From Mycolicibacterium sp. (GTDB taxonomy: Bacteria; Actinomycetota; Actinomycetes; Mycobacteriales; Mycobacteriaceae): 64,000 nucleotides of DNA. The notes under the pieces are model-generated. The model saw nothing but the letters and a program-made list of their open reading frames with translations, ran no database searches and had not been told where the DNA came from. Positions 16,539-25,815 of this stretch are shown in pieces. Where the stretch lies: assembly GCF_016462545.1 (NCBI RefSeq), contig NZ_JAEMTA010000020.1:28079-92078 (forward strand), in the 5' to 3' direction. Every line of letters begins with the position of its first letter. The stretch's first letter is position 1. Made by a program: the position numbers and the translations under genes.

Positions 16539-17915
16539 ATGACCGAACTCAAGCGGCTTTTGACACTGCGACATCTGGTGGTGTTCGGCCTGGCATACCT
16601 CGCGCCGACGGTGGTGTTCAACTACTTCGGCATCGTGACGACGCTGACCGGCGGCATGATGGCGCTGGCCTACGCCGCGACCACGGTGGTCATGTTCTTC
16701 ACGGCCTACAGCTATGCCACGATGGTGCGGGCCTTCCCGGTGGCCGGCTCGGCGTACACCTACGTGCGCATGGCAGTTCACCCTCACCTCGGCTTCCTCA
16801 CCGGTTGGGTGATGCTGCTCGACTATCTGCTCCTGCCGATGGTGTGCTACCTGCTGGTCGCCATCTACATGAACGAATTCGTCCCCGCCGTACCCGTGTG
16901 GGCGTGGATAGTGCTCGCCGCCGCCCTCGGGGCCATCACGAACGTCTTCGGCGTCAAGATCGCCGGCCGCATCAACTCCGTCGTGATTGGCGCGCAGATC
17001 CTATTCTCGGTCGCCCTGGTCGTCATCGTCGCTGTGTACGTCACCGGAGGGCAGGGCGCCGGCACGCTGCTCGACGGAGCGGCGGTATTCGACGCCGCGA
17101 ACTTCGACGCGTCGAAGGTGCTGTGGGCCGCGTCCATCCTGGCCGCGTCCTTTCTAGGCTTCGACGCCGTCTCGACGATGGCCGAGGACACCGTCGACCC
17201 AGCCAAGACGGTGCCGCGCGCCGTCTTGCTCGTCCCGATCGCCGCGGGCATCGGCTTCTCGGTCATCTCCTACTTCATGCAGCTCGCCTGGCCGAACGCC
17301 GCCACCGAGATTCAAGACCCCGACTCGGGAATCTTCGAACTGCTCGGCCGACTCGGTGGCAATACCCTGTCGACGGCGTTCCTGGTGACCGACAACCTCG
17401 CGAGTATGGTGTGCGCGATCGCCGGCCTGGCCGCGGCGTCGCGAATTCTGTACGGGATGGGCCGCGACGGTGCGCTCCCCCGCCGCTTTTTCGGCGCGCT
17501 CAACGAACGCTTCCAGACGCCGGTGAACAACATCCTGCTCATGACCGCGATCGCGTTGACGGCGATCTTCTACGCGGACAATCTGATGGCCGCCGCGTCG
17601 CTGGTCGCCTTCGGCGCGCTGTGCGGCTTCGTGCTGGTCAACTATTCGGTCATCAGTCACTTCTTCATCCGCGGTCGACGCCGCTCGAGCAGCGACGTGA
17701 TCCGCTACCTCGTCGTCCCCGGTCTGGGCATGGTCGTCTGCGCTGCACTGCTGGTCAACGTCGACGTCTCGGCCAAGATCCTCGGTGGCGTCTGGCTCGT
17801 GCTCGGCATCGTCTATCTCGGCTTCTCCACCAACGGCTTCCGGCGCCCGCCCGCCGAGATCGACATCGCCGAGGACGACGAGGTGACGGCGTCGACGACG
17901 GAATCCGTGGGCTGA
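16539..17915 (+). CDS. APC-superfamily amino acid permease
   Basis: The 458-residue integral membrane protein has about 12 hydrophobic helices and the APC-fold pattern: helix 1 with VVFGLAYLAPTVVFNYFGIVTTLTGG, helix 3 with FPVAGSAYTYVRMAVHPHLGFLTGWVMLLDY, and helix 8 with SRILYGMGRDGALPRRFFGALN. Such carriers import amino acids or amines by symport or antiport across the cytoplasmic membrane. The ATG at 16539 is chosen because the hydrophobic core begins soon after and a -10 hexamer sits 6 bases upstream; the track start at 16416 would cross the inverted repeat. It is divergent from the amidohydrolase, and the AraC-type regulator lies 44 bases downstream. The specificity is unknown; the neighbours suggest an amide or amine nutrient. 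Confidence 0.9.
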   Translation: MTELKRLLTLRHLVVFGLAYLAPTVVFNYFGIVTTLTGGMMALAYAATTVVMFFTAYSYATMVRAFPVAGSAYTYVRMAVHPHLGFLTGWVMLLDYLLLPMVCYLLVAIYMNEFVPAVPVWAWIVLAAALGAITNVFGVKIAGRINSVVIGAQILFSVALVVIVAVYVTGGQGAGTLLDGAAVFDAANFDASKVLWAASILAASFLGFDAVSTMAEDTVDPAKTVPRAVLLVPIAAGIGFSVISYFMQLAWPNAATEIQDPDSGIFELLGRLGGNTLSTAFLVTDNLASMVCAIAGLAAASRILYGMGRDGALPRRFFGALNERFQTPVNNILLMTAIALTAIFYADNLMAAASLVAFGALCGFVLVNYSVISHFFIRGRRRSSSDVIRYLVVPGLGMVVCAALLVNVDVSAKILGGVWLVLGIVYLGFSTNGFRRPPAEIDIAEDDEVTASTTESVG

Positions 17916-17947
17916 TCGGTTGCGTCGCGACCGGGGCTCGGCAGGAC

Positions 17948-17953
17948 TACGTT
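17948..17953 (+). promoter_or_regulatory. -10 hexamer of a leaderless promoter (AraC-type regulator)
   Basis: TACGTT ends 6 bases before the ATG of the regulator gene. Confidence 0.45.
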
Positions 17954-17959
17954 TGACCG

Positions 17960-19309
17960 ATGTTCGACGTGGTGACGGACTACGCGTCCGGCGCCCGGGT
18001 GCGCACGCACGTCCAGGCCGTCCGCGGCACCGCGCTGCACGCCCATCCCAACGCGCTGGAGATCGTGTACGTGCTCTCGGGTCGCCTGCACGTACGAGTC
18101 AGCAGCGAGGACTTCGACCTCGACGCGGGTGACTACGTCGTGGTCAACCGGCTCGATCCGCACCTACTCGAGGGTGACGACGAAAACGTCACGGCGGTAA
18201 TGCATCTCGACCTCGCAGCGTTTGCCGACGTCGACCCGTTCGCCGATCAGATCATGTTCGCGTGCGAGTCCTTCGACCTCCCCCGGTATCGACGGCAGGA
18301 GGAGCTACTGAGGGGACTCCTGCTCGACGTCGTCGACCTCGCCGTGATCACGCCGTCCGCTTCCCGGCTCGACGCGCGAGCGACCGACCTCGTCCGACTG
18401 CTCTGTACCGGGTATTCGATCGAGAACTACTACCAACGGGATCGGGACCCGAGCGCGGCTCAGCGGGCCAAGCTGCACGGCATGGTTGCGGTCATGCGGA
18501 GGAATCTGGCCAGTCGTGATGCCCTCGAGGACGTCGCGGTCGCGCATCACTACTCGAAGTCCTACGTGTCCCACTTCGTGAAGAACACGGCGGCCTTCAG
18601 CTTCAGCAGTATGTTGACCGCCACGCGGGTCATGCACGCCGAACGATTGCTCCTGCTCACCGACGACACCGTGCGAGACGTGTCGACGCAGTGCGGGTTC
18701 TCCGACGTGAAGTACTTCACGCGATCCTTCGCCGATTGGTTCAAGCAAACCCCGGCGGAGTACCGCGCCCAGTACCGCCCGCTCACCTGGCGCGACAACA
18801 CGTACGAGGACGTCGACGCGGCCACCACCGCCGTCCTCGTCGGGCAGCACCGCAGCCGCGTGGCCTCACCAAGCGACCCGCCGCGGCTCTCCATCACGCC
18901 GATCGTGCTCAAGAACGTCGGCTCGCGCGCCGACCTCTTCGCCAGGATCGGCACGTTCGACTCAGCCGAAGAAGTGCCCGTCAGCTCGGCTCCCGCGACG
19001 CCGCCGCGCCGCCACCTGATGCCGATGCGCGTCCGCGACACCGACCTCGACGGCGACCACCTCGTCCAGATCCTCGCGTCTTCCACCGGAAACGACGCCA
19101 CGCCCTGTCTGGTGATCGAGTACTCCGGTCGAACGTCCACCATCGACGCCCTCGCGAAGCTGGCTGCGCTACTTCTCCGTGTCGGCGACGTCGACGTAGA
19201 GGTATGGCTCTTCTACTCCGGAGTTCGGGCGCGGGTCGCCGTGGACGAGGTGATCGACGTCGTCGAGCGGGAGTATGGGCTGCTGCCGCAGGCCGTGATG
19301 GTCACCTGA
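17960..19309 (+). CDS. AraC-family regulator with N-terminal cupin and extra C-terminal domain
   Basis: The 449-residue transcription factor has a cupin sensor domain at about 15-90 (HAHPNALEIVYVLSGRLHVRV, DAGDYVVVNRLDPH). The double helix-turn-helix DNA-binding domain lies at about 180-275; its second motif is intact (VRDVSTQCGFSDVKYFTRSFADWFKQTPAEYR). About 170 further residues follow the HTH, where most AraC proteins end. This tail has a beta/alpha pattern (TPCLVIEYSGRTSTIDALAKLAALLLRV, VDVEVWLFYSGVRARVAVDEVIDVV). It may be a reduced version of the glycosidase-like domain found on some cupin AraC proteins, but I cannot confirm that. Its position beside the permease and amidohydrolase suggests it controls them, perhaps through the 13-bp inverted repeat. 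Confidence 0.88.
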   Translation: MFDVVTDYASGARVRTHVQAVRGTALHAHPNALEIVYVLSGRLHVRVSSEDFDLDAGDYVVVNRLDPHLLEGDDENVTAVMHLDLAAFADVDPFADQIMFACESFDLPRYRRQEELLRGLLLDVVDLAVITPSASRLDARATDLVRLLCTGYSIENYYQRDRDPSAAQRAKLHGMVAVMRRNLASRDALEDVAVAHHYSKSYVSHFVKNTAAFSFSSMLTATRVMHAERLLLLTDDTVRDVSTQCGFSDVKYFTRSFADWFKQTPAEYRAQYRPLTWRDNTYEDVDAATTAVLVGQHRSRVASPSDPPRLSITPIVLKNVGSRADLFARIGTFDSAEEVPVSSAPATPPRRHLMPMRVRDTDLDGDHLVQILASSTGNDATPCLVIEYSGRTSTIDALAKLAALLLRVGDVDVEVWLFYSGVRARVAVDEVIDVVEREYGLLPQAVMVT

Positions 19310-19340
19310 CTGACGCGATCCGGTCGGCCGCGGCGGTACC

Positions 19341-19631
19341 GTGACAGGCGTGGGAGACTCCGACGAGATCATCGATGCCGAGATCGTGCCGGACCCATCA
19401 CCCGCGACGCCGCCGGACACCGGCTACACCTCGGGCGGCGTGCCGACGTTCGAGTCGGTCAGGGAGAAGATCGAGACCCGATACGGCACCGCCATCGGGT
19501 CAGCGGAGCTGGCCTCGGAGACCGCCGAGGGCCGCGATGTCGAGCAGCAGTACGAGGACAGGCAGCGCGCCGCCCACGATCGCCTCGAACAGATCCGAGC
19601 CTCGATGCGGGACGAGACGGACGAGGCCTGA
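19341..19631 (+). CDS. small acidic conserved mycobacterial protein
   Basis: This is a 96-residue soluble protein of unknown function. It is acidic, with a disordered N-terminal part (EIIDAEIVPDPSPATPPDTGYTSGGVPTFESVREKIE) and a helical C-terminal half (DVEQQYEDRQRAAHDRLEQIRASM) that could form a coiled coil. The start is a GTG at 19341; a second GTG at 19350 (VGDSDEI) is possible. It lies between lysX-region genes and uvrA. By position it may correspond to M. tuberculosis Rv1638A, though I recall only that gene's location and not its sequence. The stop is 4 bases before the TTG of the HTH_42 gene, so the two are likely co-transcribed. Confidence 0.7.
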   Translation: MTGVGDSDEIIDAEIVPDPSPATPPDTGYTSGGVPTFESVREKIETRYGTAIGSAELASETAEGRDVEQQYEDRQRAAHDRLEQIRASMRDETDEA

Positions 19632-19635
19632 CGCC

Positions 19636-20817
19636 TTGCGTTCGTTCTCCGTCGCGGAACGGCGCACACGGCTGGCGCGACGCCACCTCCTCGCCGAGGC
19701 CTCCGACCAGCCGGTGGTCGACGTCGCCGGCTCGTTCGTCGGTCTGCACGCCACCGACCCGGCCACCCCGTATCTATCTCTCTGGGCACGCCTCGACGGG
19801 TTCCGCGTCGCCGACTTGGACGCCGCCATGTATCAGGACCGGACGGTGGTCAAACACCTCGCCATGCGGCGCACGCTGTGGGTGTTCGACGTCGGCGACC
19901 TGGCTGCCGTGCAGAGCGCCGCAAGCGATCGGGTGGCAGGCGCCGAGCGCAAGAAGCTGATCGCCGACGTGGTGAAGGCCGGTATCGCCGCCGACGGCGG
20001 AGCGTGGCTCGACGAGGCGTCGGCGGCCGTTCTCGCACACCTGCGCGACCACGGCCACGCCAGCGCCCGGGAACTGCGAGAGGCGCTGCCCCAGTTGGCC
20101 GGTACCTACGACGCGGCACCCGGAAAGCCTTATGGCGGTGCAGGTCCCATTTCACCGCGGGTGCTCACCGTGCTCGGCGCCGAGGGACGGCTGGTGCGCG
20201 GCCCCAACGATGGCGGCTGGACCACGTCGCGCCCGAAGTGGACCCCCGCGGCGCACTGGCTCGGCGCGAACGAACCGACGGAGCCCGGTGCCGCGCGGGC
20301 GACCCTGATCCGGAGATGGCTGCGCGCGTTCGGGCCCGCCACCGTCACCGACGTGAAGTGGTACTTCGGCCATACCCTCACGTGGGCCCGTGATGGTCTT
20401 CGTGACGTCGGCGCCGTCGAAGTGGACATGGACGGGACCGCGGGATTCGTGCTGCCCGACGATCTGGAGCCCGAACCCGCGGTCGACCGGTGGTGCGCCC
20501 TGCTCCCCGGACTGGACGTGACGACGATGGGCTGGAAGGACAGGGACTGGTATCTCGGCGAGCACGAGGCACAGGTGTTCGACCGCAATGGCAACGGCGG
20601 GCCGACCGCATGGTGCGACGGTCGAATCGTGGGCGCGTGGACTCAGGACGCCGACGGCCGCGTGGTGCCGCGGTTGACCGAGAAGGTCGACGCCAGGGCC
20701 TCGAAGGCGTTGGCGCGCAAGGCCGAGGAGCTCACCGACTGGCTCGATGGGACGCGCGTCGCCGCACGATTTCCCTCTCCCCTGTCGAAGTCGCCGTCGA
20801 AGGCGACTCCCGGTTAG
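19636..20817 (+). CDS. winged-helix HTH_42 protein, AlkZ/YcaQ-related (DNA glycosylase-like)
   Basis: The 393-residue protein has the HTH_42 fold of three winged helices that in AlkZ and YcaQ enclose DNA and cut out alkylated or crosslinked bases. Family segments visible are ARRHLLAE at the start, the helix with [27 protein letters not shown], and [16 protein letters not shown]. In the characterised glycosylases the catalytic motif after GL is QxQ, HxQ or QxD; here it reads HAT. Repair activity is therefore uncertain and the protein may have another DNA-binding role. The start is TTG at 19636 ([16 protein letters not shown]), just after the previous stop; the longer track start overlaps that gene. 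Its stop overlaps the convergent uvrA stop by a few bases, which fits a DNA-repair neighbourhood. Confidence 0.82.
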   Translation: MRSFSVAERRTRLARRHLLAEASDQPVVDVAGSFVGLHATDPATPYLSLWARLDGFRVADLDAAMYQDRTVVKHLAMRRTLWVFDVGDLAAVQSAASDRVAGAERKKLIADVVKAGIAADGGAWLDEASAAVLAHLRDHGHASARELREALPQLAGTYDAAPGKPYGGAGPISPRVLTVLGAEGRLVRGPNDGGWTTSRPKWTPAAHWLGANEPTEPGAARATLIRRWLRAFGPATVTDVKWYFGHTLTWARDGLRDVGAVEVDMDGTAGFVLPDDLEPEPAVDRWCALLPGLDVTTMGWKDRDWYLGEHEAQVFDRNGNGGPTAWCDGRIVGAWTQDADGRVVPRLTEKVDARASKALARKAEELTDWLDGTRVAARFPSPLSKSPSKATPG

Positions 20818-23702
20818 GAGACCTTGCGCCGCTTCTTCGCGGGCGCGGGAGCGGGCAGCATCTCGGCGAGGAACTGGCCGGTGTAGCTCTCCGAGACCGC
20901 CGCCACGTCCTCGGGTGTGCCCTGCGCGACGACCGTGCCGCCGCCGCCGCCGCCCTCCGGGCCCATGTCGACGATCCAATCCGAGGTCTTGATGACGTCG
21001 AGGTTGTGTTCGATGACGATGACGGTGTTGCCCTTGTCGACCAGGCCGTTGATGACCTTGAGCAGTTTGCGAATGTCCTCGAAGTGCAGACCGGTGGTCG
21101 GCTCGTCGAGGACGTAGACCGTGCGACCCGTCGACCGCTTCTGTAGTTCGGCGGCCAACTTCACCCGCTGTGCCTCGCCGCCGGACAACGTCGGGGCGGG
21201 CTGACCCAGTCGGACGTAGCCGAGGCCGACGTCGACGAGCGTCTTCAGATAGCGGTAGATCGAGGTGATCGGCTCGAAGAAGTCCGTCGCCTCCTCGATC
21301 GACATGTCGAGGACCTCGGAGATGGTCTTGCCCTTGTAGTGCACCTCTAGGGTTTCCCGGTTGTACCTGGCGCCGTGGCAGACCTCGCACGGCACGTAGA
21401 CGTCCGGCAGGAAGTTCATCTCGATCTTGATGGTGCCGTCACCCGAGCACGCCTCGCAGCGGCCGCCCTTCACGTTGAAGGAGAACCGTCCCGGCTGGTA
21501 GCCCCGCACCTTGGCCTCGGTGGTGGCAGCGAACAGCGTCCGGATCTTGTCGAAGACACCCGTGTACGTGGCCGGGTTGGAGCGCGGCGTGCGTCCGATC
21601 GGTGACTGATCGACTCGCACCAGTTTGTCGAGTTGGTCGATGCCGTTGATCCGAGTGTGACGGCCGGGCACCTGACGCGCGCCGTTGAGCTTGTTGGCCA
21701 GCACCGCCGCCAGGATGTCGTTGACGAGGGTGGACTTTCCGGACCCCGAGACACCGGTCACCGATGTCAGCACGCCCAGCGGGAAGGACACGTCGATCTC
21801 GCGCAGGTTGTTCTCGCGGGCGCCGACCACCGTCAACTGGCGCTTACGGTCGATGGGCCGGCGGATGGCAGGCACTTCGATGCTTTCCTTGCCGGAAAGG
21901 TATGCGCCAGTGATGGATTCGGGATTGGTCAGAAGGTCGGCGTAGGTGCCGCTGTGCACGATGTGGCCGCCGTGCTCACCGGCTGCCGGTCCGATGTCGA
22001 CGACCCAGTCGGCGTGCGCGATGGTGTCCAGGTCGTGTTCGACGACGATCAGCGTGTTGCCGAGATCCCGCAGTCGAACCAGGGTGTCGATGAGGCGGCG
22101 GTTGTCACGCTGGTGCAGACCGATCGACGGCTCGTCGAGCACGTAGAGCACCCCCGCGAGGCCGGAGCCGATCTGCGTGGCGAGCCGAATGCGTTGCGCC
22201 TCACCGCCGGAGAGCGTGCCGGCGGCGCGGGACAGCGTCAGGTAGTCCAGCCCGACGTCGAGTAGGAAGCCCAGCCGCGACTGGACCTCCTTGAGCACCT
22301 GCCCGGCGATGGCATGCTCGCGCGTGCCGAGGGTGAGCCCGTTGAGGAACTTCGAGCAGTCGGCGATCGACAACTCACAGACCTGCGCGATGGACTTCGC
22401 GTCGTCGTCCGCGGCCAGCGTGACGGCCAGGATCTCCGGCTTGAGTCGAGTGCCCTCGCACACGGGACACGGGACGTCGCGCATGAAGCCGTCGTAGCGT
22501 TCCTTCATCTGCTCGGACTCGGTCTGCTCCATGCGGCGGTGCAGGAACGCCATCACGCCCTCGAAGTCCGCGTAGTACGAGCGGGTGCGGCCGTAGCGAT
22601 TCTTGTACCTGACGTGGACCTGCTCGTCGCAGCCTTCGAGGATCGCCTTGCGCGCCTTCGCGGGCAGCTTGCGCCACGGCGTGTCCACGTCGAATCCCAA
22701 GCTCTCGCCAAGGCCTTCGAGCATCCGCGTGAAGTAGTCGGCGGTGTGGCCCATGGCCCAGGGAGCAATGGCGCCCTCGGCGAGCGTCAGATCCGGGTCG
22801 GGTACGACGAGGTCGGGATCGACCTCCTTGCGGATGCCCAGACCGGTGCACTCGGGACAGGCGCCGTAGGGCGAGTTGAAGGAGAACGACCGCGGTTCGA
22901 GGTCGTCCACCGCCAGGGCGTGACCGTTGGGACACGCGAGCTTCTCGGAGAACCGCTGCTCCCGCTGCGGGGCGTCCTCGTCCTCGTCGACGAACTCGAG
23001 CACGAGGATGCCGTCGGCGAGCCCGAGCGCCGTCTCGACCGAGTCGGTCAGGCGTTGCTTGGAGCTGGCCTTGACGCTGAGACGGTCGACGACCACCTCG
23101 ATGTCGTGCTTCTCCTGCTTCTTGAGCTTGGGCGGATCGGTCAGGGTGTGCACGACCCCGTCCACGCGGACGCGGCTGTAGCCCTGAGAGTTCAGCTTCT
23201 CGAAGAGGTCGACGAACTCACCCTTTCGGGTGCGAACCACGGGAGCCAGCACCTGGAAGCGAATTCCCTCGTCCATCGCCAGCACCTGGTCGACGATCTG
23301 CTGGGGCGTCTGCCGCGCGATGCGCTCACCGCAGACGGGACAGTGCGCGGTACCGGCGCGGGCGTAGAGCAGTCGCAGATAGTCATAGACCTCGGTGATG
23401 GTGCCGACCGTCGAGCGGGGGTTGCGGTTGGTGGACTTCTGGTCGATCGACACCGCAGGGGACAGGCCCTCGATGAAGTCGACGTCGGGTTTGTCCATTT
23501 GCCCCAGGAACTGCCGCGCATAGGCCGACAGCGACTCCACGTAGCGGCGCTGCCCCTCGGCGAAGATCGTGTCGAACGCCAGCGACGACTTGCCGGAACC
23601 GGACAGGCCGGTGAAGACGATCAACGAGTCGCGCGGCAGGTCTACGTCGATGCCTCGAAGGTTGTGCTCGCGCGCTCCCTTGACGATCAGCCGGTCAGCC
23701 AA
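20814..23702 (-). CDS. uvrA: excinuclease ABC subunit A
   Basis: UvrA finds bulky DNA lesions and loads UvrB in nucleotide excision repair. The 962-residue product has two ABC ATPase modules: Walker [21 protein letters not shown] near residue 31 and [15 protein letters not shown] in the second half, with signature [16 protein letters not shown] and [15 protein letters not shown]. The zinc-binding [12 protein letters not shown] and CEACSGDGT motifs and the glycine-rich loop near the C-terminus ([10 protein letters not shown]) are present. The length matches other UvrA proteins. The start is TTG at 23702 (reads [17 protein letters not shown]), preceded by GAAGAGGA. I saw no LexA box in the 116-base divergent region upstream, so SOS control is not evident here. 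Confidence 0.98.
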   Translation of the reverse strand: MADRLIVKGAREHNLRGIDVDLPRDSLIVFTGLSGSGKSSLAFDTIFAEGQRRYVESLSAYARQFLGQMDKPDVDFIEGLSPAVSIDQKSTNRNPRSTVGTITEVYDYLRLLYARAGTAHCPVCGERIARQTPQQIVDQVLAMDEGIRFQVLAPVVRTRKGEFVDLFEKLNSQGYSRVRVDGVVHTLTDPPKLKKQEKHDIEVVVDRLSVKASSKQRLTDSVETALGLADGILVLEFVDEDEDAPQREQRFSEKLACPNGHALAVDDLEPRSFSFNSPYGACPECTGLGIRKEVDPDLVVPDPDLTLAEGAIAPWAMGHTADYFTRMLEGLGESLGFDVDTPWRKLPAKARKAILEGCDEQVHVRYKNRYGRTRSYYADFEGVMAFLHRRMEQTESEQMKERYDGFMRDVPCPVCEGTRLKPEILAVTLAADDDAKSIAQVCELSIADCSKFLNGLTLGTREHAIAGQVLKEVQSRLGFLLDVGLDYLTLSRAAGTLSGGEAQRIRLATQIGSGLAGVLYVLDEPSIGLHQRDNRRLIDTLVRLRDLGNTLIVVEHDLDTIAHADWVVDIGPAAGEHGGHIVHSGTYADLLTNPESITGAYLSGKESIEVPAIRRPIDRKRQLTVVGARENNLREIDVSFPLGVLTSVTGVSGSGKSTLVNDILAAVLANKLNGARQVPGRHTRINGIDQLDKLVRVDQSPIGRTPRSNPATYTGVFDKIRTLFAATTEAKVRGYQPGRFSFNVKGGRCEACSGDGTIKIEMNFLPDVYVPCEVCHGARYNRETLEVHYKGKTISEVLDMSIEEATDFFEPITSIYRYLKTLVDVGLGYVRLGQPAPTLSGGEAQRVKLAAELQKRSTGRTVYVLDEPTTGLHFEDIRKLLKVINGLVDKGNTVIVIEHNLDVIKTSDWIVDMGPEGGGGGGTVVAQGTPEDVAAVSESYTGQFLAEMLPAPAPAKKRRKVS

Positions 23703-23805
23703 CTGAATCCTCTTCCTTCAATTCAATACCGCCGGTTTCACAGCGCTTCCAAGCCCGCAGAAGGCAGTCCGCGCCCATGTTATGTCCCACCCCCGACAAG
23801 CCCGC

Positions 23806-23811
23806 TACCGT
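23806..23811 (+). promoter_or_regulatory. -10 hexamer of a leaderless promoter (MBL hydrolase)
   Basis: TACCGT ends 7 bases before the ATG at 23819, consistent with a transcript starting at or next to the start codon. Confidence 0.4.
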
Positions 23812-23818
23812 GGCGGAC

Positions 23819-24496
23819 ATGACAGTCGTCGAGGACAACTACACCGGCCACGTCGAGTCGGGTACCGCCGCGCGCCGCACGCTTCCCGGGGCGTCGATCG
23901 TGAAGGCGTCCGTGGGCCCCATGGACAACAACGCCTACCTGATCACGTGTTCCCACACGGGCGAGACGCTACTCATCGACGCCGCAAACGACGCTCCGAT
24001 CCTGCTCGACCTCATCGATCGGTACGCGCCGAAGCTCGTGCTCATCGTCACCAGCCACCAGCACGGCGACCACTGGATGGCGCTCGACGAGGTCGTCAAG
24101 GCCACCGGTGCGCCGACTGCCGCCCACCGACTCGATGCCGCGCCGCTGCCCGTGACGCCCGACCGCATCCTGGCCCATGGCGACACCATCGACATCGGCG
24201 ACCTCGTGTTCGACGTGATCCACCTACAGGGCCACACCGAGGGCTCCGTCGCACTGGCCCTGGCGGGCTCCGCGGCGGGCGACGTGGTTCACCTGTTCAC
24301 CGGCGACTGCCTGTTCCCCGGCGGAGTGGGCAAGACCTGGAAGGACGGCGACTTCGAGCGTCTGCTCGGCGACGTCACCACGCGAATCTTCGACGTCTAC
24401 CCCGACTCGACCGTCGTCTACCCGGGGCACGGCGACGACACCACGGTCGGCGCCGAGCGGCCGCATCTCGCGGAGTGGCGCGAACGCGGGTGGTGA
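23819..24496 (+). CDS. MBL-fold metallo-hydrolase (Rv1637c-type)
   Basis: The 225-residue cytoplasmic protein has the metallo-beta-lactamase fold. The metal-binding motif HxHxDH appears as SHQHGDHW. Other ligands are in LQGHTEGSVAL, FTGDCLFPGGVGKT and YPGHGDDTTVGAERPH, so two metal ions are expected. Glyoxalase II and related thioesterases share this pattern, but the substrate is unknown. The ATG at 23819 (MTVVEDNYTGHV) is preferred to the track start at 23777 because a -10 hexamer lies between the two. It is divergent from uvrA, the same arrangement as in M. tuberculosis. Confidence 0.88.
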   Translation: MTVVEDNYTGHVESGTAARRTLPGASIVKASVGPMDNNAYLITCSHTGETLLIDAANDAPILLDLIDRYAPKLVLIVTSHQHGDHWMALDEVVKATGAPTAAHRLDAAPLPVTPDRILAHGDTIDIGDLVFDVIHLQGHTEGSVALALAGSAAGDVVHLFTGDCLFPGGVGKTWKDGDFERLLGDVTTRIFDVYPDSTVVYPGHGDDTTVGAERPHLAEWRERGW

Positions 24497-24589
24497 TCCC
24501 GGAGCAACCCCGGCACCGAATGTGACGCCACTGCGACATTTCGCACATTTCGTCGCAGTGAGGTCACGCGCGCCGGAAGGATTGAACCC

Positions 24590-25090
24590 ATGAGCGGATG
24601 GCCCACGCCGGACAAGGTTGGTCCCGGACAGGAATCGGTGTGGGACTACCCCCGACCGCCGAGGCTGGAGACGTTCGCCGGCTCGATCACGATCGAATTG
24701 GGCGGCCGGATCATCGCGTCCACCGATCGCGGGTGGCGGGTGCTGGAGACCAGCCACCCGCCCACCTACTATCTACCGCCGTCCGCGTTCGACGACGGCG
24801 TCTTGCGCGAGGCAGCGGGGTCGTCGTGGTGCGAGTGGAAGGGCGTCGCGTCCTACTACGACCTCGTCACCGAGGGTCGCGTCGCAGACCGTGCCGCTTG
24901 GACCTACCTGCAGCCCACGGGCGGCTTCGAACCGATCACCGGAGCAATCGCCGTGATGGCGGCAGAAGTCGACCGCTGCACCGTCAACGGTGAACAGGTG
25001 CAACCCCAACCGGGTGGCTTCTACGGCGGCTGGGTGACCAGTTGGGTCAAGGGCCCGTTCAAGGGCATTCCGGGGTCGAGGGGCTGGTAG
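24590..25090 (+). CDS. DUF427-domain protein
   Basis: The 166-residue protein carries the DUF427 domain from about residue 30: the strand IIASTDRGWRVLETSHPPTYYLPP, then CEWKGVASYYDLV and the AAWTYLQPTGGFEPI segment. The conserved Cys-Glu-Trp-Lys-Gly stretch may form part of a binding pocket. The function of the family is not established; the fold is a small beta-tent. There is no signal peptide. The ATG at 24590 is about 25 bases after the last long ORF in that strand and is the only reasonable start. It converges on the stress-protein gene with a 10-base gap. Confidence 0.88.
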   Translation: MSGWPTPDKVGPGQESVWDYPRPPRLETFAGSITIELGGRIIASTDRGWRVLETSHPPTYYLPPSAFDDGVLREAAGSSWCEWKGVASYYDLVTEGRVADRAAWTYLQPTGGFEPITGAIAVMAAEVDRCTVNGEQVQPQPGGFYGGWVTSWVKGPFKGIPGSRGW

Positions 25091-25100
25091 CCCCCGGACA

Positions 25101-25544
25101 TCAGGACGTGTGGACGATCAGGACGTCGGACTTGGACCGGCGAGCGACGTTGGCGGGCACCGATCCGAGCAGTCGACCGGCGATGGTGCTCAGGCCGACG
25201 TTACCGACGACCAGAAGGTCTGCCTTGATCTCCTCAGCCAGATCGACCAGGGCGTCGACCGGAGCGCCGACGACGGCCTTCTCCTCGACGTCCTTGGCTC
25301 CCGCCGTATGCGCCCGGTCCCTGGCCTCACGAAGGATTGCGTAGATGGGGGCATTGCCCGCCATCTTGTAGCCCTCGTCCTTGAGGACGTCGGCAGCCCG
25401 CGCGTCCTCGCTCTGGGGGAAGTACGCGGTCGCCACGATCAACTTCGCGCCCGCTCCCCCGGCGATCTGCGCAGCCCGGTCTACCGCACGCAGCGATGAA
25501 TCCGAACCGTCAGTGCCGACCAAAACGGTCTGATAGGCGCCCAT
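25101..25544 (-). CDS. universal stress protein (Rv1636-type)
   Basis: This is a 147-residue UspA-fold protein. The nucleotide-binding motif G2xG9xG(S/T) is present in VVGNVGLSTIAGRLLGSVPANV, along with the N-terminal strand and Asp (TVLVGTDGSDSSLRAVDRA). The M. tuberculosis relative in the same position, Rv1636, was reported to bind cAMP as well as ATP, so a cAMP-sink role is possible. It is probably a cytoplasmic homodimer. The next 270 bases upstream contain no gene I can support and presumably hold its promoter. Confidence 0.92.
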   Translation of the reverse strand: MGAYQTVLVGTDGSDSSLRAVDRAAQIAGGAGAKLIVATAYFPQSEDARAADVLKDEGYKMAGNAPIYAILREARDRAHTAGAKDVEEKAVVGAPVDALVDLAEEIKADLLVVGNVGLSTIAGRLLGSVPANVARRSKSDVLIVHTS

Positions 25545-25815
25545 TCATGCCCTCCAGTGTCGATTGCCAAGCCACCCGAGACAGTAACCCGTCGTTCGAA
25601 GAACAGGGGCCAATTCGCTCGGATGACACGCGTATTGCCGGGACTGATCCTAACCTCGGGTCCGGCGCCGAATGCGAGGTTGGTGAGCAACGGTACGCCC
25701 GCCGCGCCCGGAGGCCCCGGCTCGCATCCGGGGCGCCAACGTGACGTGGGTCATTGACGGCACCGTCGACGCGACCGAAGTCGTTCCGCCGCAAGGGAAT
25801 AGACGGGTTGCCGAC

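Noticed and set aside
23703-23818. Possible LexA (SOS) box upstream of uvrA
   Set aside because: I found no GAAC-N4-GTTC arrangement here, nor in the uvrB upstream region (43306-43374).
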